The position numbers and the translations under genes are program-made. The notes beneath the pieces were generated by a model that saw only the letters and a program-made list of their open reading frames with translations, did not search any database and was not told the DNA's origin. 64,000 nucleotides of DNA, from positions 422,501 to 486,500 of the forward strand of contig CAJNDS010002282.1 in the NCBI GenBank assembly GCA_905221605.1. The letters are read 5' to 3'. The stretch is from Symbiodinium natans. Lineage: Eukaryota > Sar > Dinophyceae > Suessiales > Symbiodiniaceae. This document shows, one piece after another, positions 62,557-64,000 of the stretch (position 1 is the first letter of the stretch; every line of letters starts with the position of its first letter).

Positions 62557-64000
62557 ATGTTGACCATCCACTGTCTTGCCGGCTCCACTTTTGAGCTTCA
62601 TGTGGACGATGCGGAAACGGGGCTGGATGTGCGGCGACGCGTCGCAGGAAGTGTTGGCCTTTCCGCTGCGTCAATCGTGCTGACTTCAGGTGGGCGTCTC
62701 CTCGAACTGCACCAGCCGCTGCTGCAACAAACTCAAAACCAAGAGCTCACATATGTGGTGCGGAAGTGTGGCGCAGGCTGCGCCGCGCGCAGTATAGAGC
62801 AAGCCTTAGCAAAGACAGGATTGGATCAAGACACGGATGCCATGGATGTCGTGGTCGCCCTGACCTTCGACCATTTGTTCAACCAGAGCTTGGAAGGGGT
62901 ACAGCTGCCCCGCGGCCTGCAGACCTTGACCTTCGGCAATTTGTTCAACCAAAGTTTGGAAGGGGTGCAGCTTCCCAGCGGCCTACAGACCTTGACCTTC
63001 GGCGCTTCATTCAACCAGAGCTTGGCAGGGGTGCAGCTTCCCAGCGGCCTACAGACCTTGACCTTCGGCATTTTGTTCAACCAGAGCTTGGAAGGGGTGC
63101 AGCTTCCCAGCGGCCTACAGACCTTGACCTTCGTCGGCCATTTCGACAAGAGCTTGGAAGGGGTGCAGCTTCCCAGCGGCCTACAGACCTTGACCTTCGG
63201 CGAACGTTTCAACCATGCCTTGGAAGGGGTGAAGCTTCCCAGCGGTCTACAGACCTTGACCTTCGGCTATCATTTCAACCATGGCTTGGAAGGGGTGCAG
63301 CTTCCCAGCGGCCTAAAGACCTTGACCTTCGGCGAACGTTTCAACCATGCCTTGGAAGGGGTGAAGCTTCCCAGCGGTCTACAGACCTTGACCTTCGGCT
63401 ATCATTTCAACCATAGCTTGGAAGGGGTGCAGCTTCCCGACGACCTACAGACTTTGACCTTCGGCTATTATTTCAACCAGAGCTTGGAAGGGGTGCAGCT
63501 TCCCAGCAGCTTACAGACCTTGACCTTCGGCTATCGTTTCAACCAGAGCTTGGAAGGGGTGCAGCTTCCCAGCGGCCTACAGACCTTGAGCCTCGGCTAT
63601 TCTTTCGACCAGAGCCTGGAAGGGCTGTGGCTTCCCAGCGGCCTACAGGCCTTGAGCCTCGGCAATTTGTTCAACCAGAGCTTGGAAGGGGTGCAGCTTC
63701 CCAGCGGCCTGCAGACCTTGACCTTCGGCTTTGATTTCAACCAGAGCTTGCAAGGGGTGCAGCTTCCCAGCGGTCTACAGACCTTGACCTTCGGCCAAAG
63801 CTTCAGCCGAAGCTTGAACGGCGTGCGGCTTCCCAGCGGCCTACAGACCTTGACCTTCGGCAATTTTTTCTACCAGAGCTTGGAAGGGGTGCAGCTTCCC
63901 AGCGGCCTGCAGACCTTGACCTTCGGCTTTGATTTCAACCAGAGCTTGCAAGGGGTGCAGCTTCCCAGCGGTCTACAGACCTTGACCTTCGGCGAGGAGT
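62557..64000 (+). CDS. Ubiquitin-like + FNIP-repeat protein, copy 2, in frame, 3' partial
   Basis: From ATG 62557 the frame is open to the window end, at least 481 residues. Residues 1-70 (MLTIHCLAGSTFELHVDDAE..., VRRRVAGSVGLSAASIVLTS) match a ubiquitin-like fold. A linker ending QDTDAMDVVVALTFDHL leads without a frame change into about 17 repeats of GVQLPSGLQTLTFGxxFNQS-LE, FNIP-type leucine-rich repeats. The role is probably protein binding, partner unknown. The 5' flank (GTAAGAACTTGCAAGTCAAC) is shared with copy 1 at 5212, and both lie just behind a TTTAGGG array, so the duplicated unit includes the upstream region. This copy shows that the frameshift in copy 1 is secondary. The minus-strand and third-frame ORFs here are by-products of the 66-nt repeat. 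Confidence 0.82.
   Translation, partial: MLTIHCLAGSTFELHVDDAETGLDVRRRVAGSVGLSAASIVLTSGGRLLELHQPLLQQTQNQELTYVVRKCGAGCAARSIEQALAKTGLDQDTDAMDVVVALTFDHLFNQSLEGVQLPRGLQTLTFGNLFNQSLEGVQLPSGLQTLTFGASFNQSLAGVQLPSGLQTLTFGILFNQSLEGVQLPSGLQTLTFVGHFDKSLEGVQLPSGLQTLTFGERFNHALEGVKLPSGLQTLTFGYHFNHGLEGVQLPSGLKTLTFGERFNHALEGVKLPSGLQTLTFGYHFNHSLEGVQLPDDLQTLTFGYYFNQSLEGVQLPSSLQTLTFGYRFNQSLEGVQLPSGLQTLSLGYSFDQSLEGLWLPSGLQALSLGNLFNQSLEGVQLPSGLQTLTFGFDFNQSLQGVQLPSGLQTLTFGQSFSRSLNGVRLPSGLQTLTFGNFFYQSLEGVQLPSGLQTLTFGFDFNQSLQGVQLPSGLQTLTFGEE

Noticed and set aside
62766-63863. ORFs at 62766-63416 (+) and on the minus strand of FNIP copy 2
   Set aside because: Out-of-frame reads of the same 66-nt repeat; the frame from ATG 62557 is the coherent one.

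Overview
This window looks like nuclear DNA of a photosynthetic dinoflagellate, probably Suessiales/Symbiodiniaceae-like. The evidence is the TTTAGGG/CCCTAAA repeats throughout, a peridinin-type chlorophyll a/c light-harvesting protein cut into very small exons, GC-AG and GA-AG introns beside GT-AG ones, acceptors nearly always followed by G, and ubiquitin-like/FNIP-repeat genes. No bacterial-style genes, operons, tRNA, rRNA or CRISPR array were seen. The telomeric repeats are interstitial: more than 100 blocks in both orientations, not a chromosome end.

The short unique islands between the blocks are exons in order on the + strand. Gene 1 (131-15618, 5' end outside the window) is a light-harvesting chlorophyll-binding protein of 12 exons of about 29-74 nt. 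All 11 reading-frame phases agree and every intron holds telomeric repeats. Gene 2 (35045-59449, open at both ends) has at least 19 exons of 17-76 nt in the same architecture. It encodes a multi-pass membrane protein with a voltage-sensor-like S2-S4 region, a loop domain bounded by two membrane helices, and a juxtamembrane segment. A phase-consistent chain of eight exon candidates at 21142-27900 encodes a proline-rich, low-complexity stretch. It may be the 5' part of gene 2 or a separate gene.

Compact genes lie in or beside these introns: a ubiquitin-like/FNIP-repeat gene (5281-6946) inside gene-1 intron 6 and its second copy running off the window end (62557-64000); an intronless signal-peptide, Cys-rich, one-helix membrane protein (28828-29859); and an antisense RNase H relic of a retroelement (47110-47613). 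Several foldback/MITE-like families, microsatellites and minisatellites fill the remaining islands.

Layout: 1-15618 gene 1 with nested FNIP gene; 15622-21141 repeats and isolated coding fragments; 21142-27900 candidate exon chain; 27901-35044 intronless gene, repeats and foldback elements; 35045-59449 gene 2; 59450-62556 repeats; 62557-64000 second FNIP copy.

The most interesting observation is that introns of two unrelated genes are built from telomeric repeats, mostly with the G-rich strand near the donor and the C-rich strand near the acceptor. The two intron ends of the pre-mRNA could therefore pair. Exon calls were made by hand from reading frame, splice dinucleotides and family motifs; no alignment or RNA data were available.
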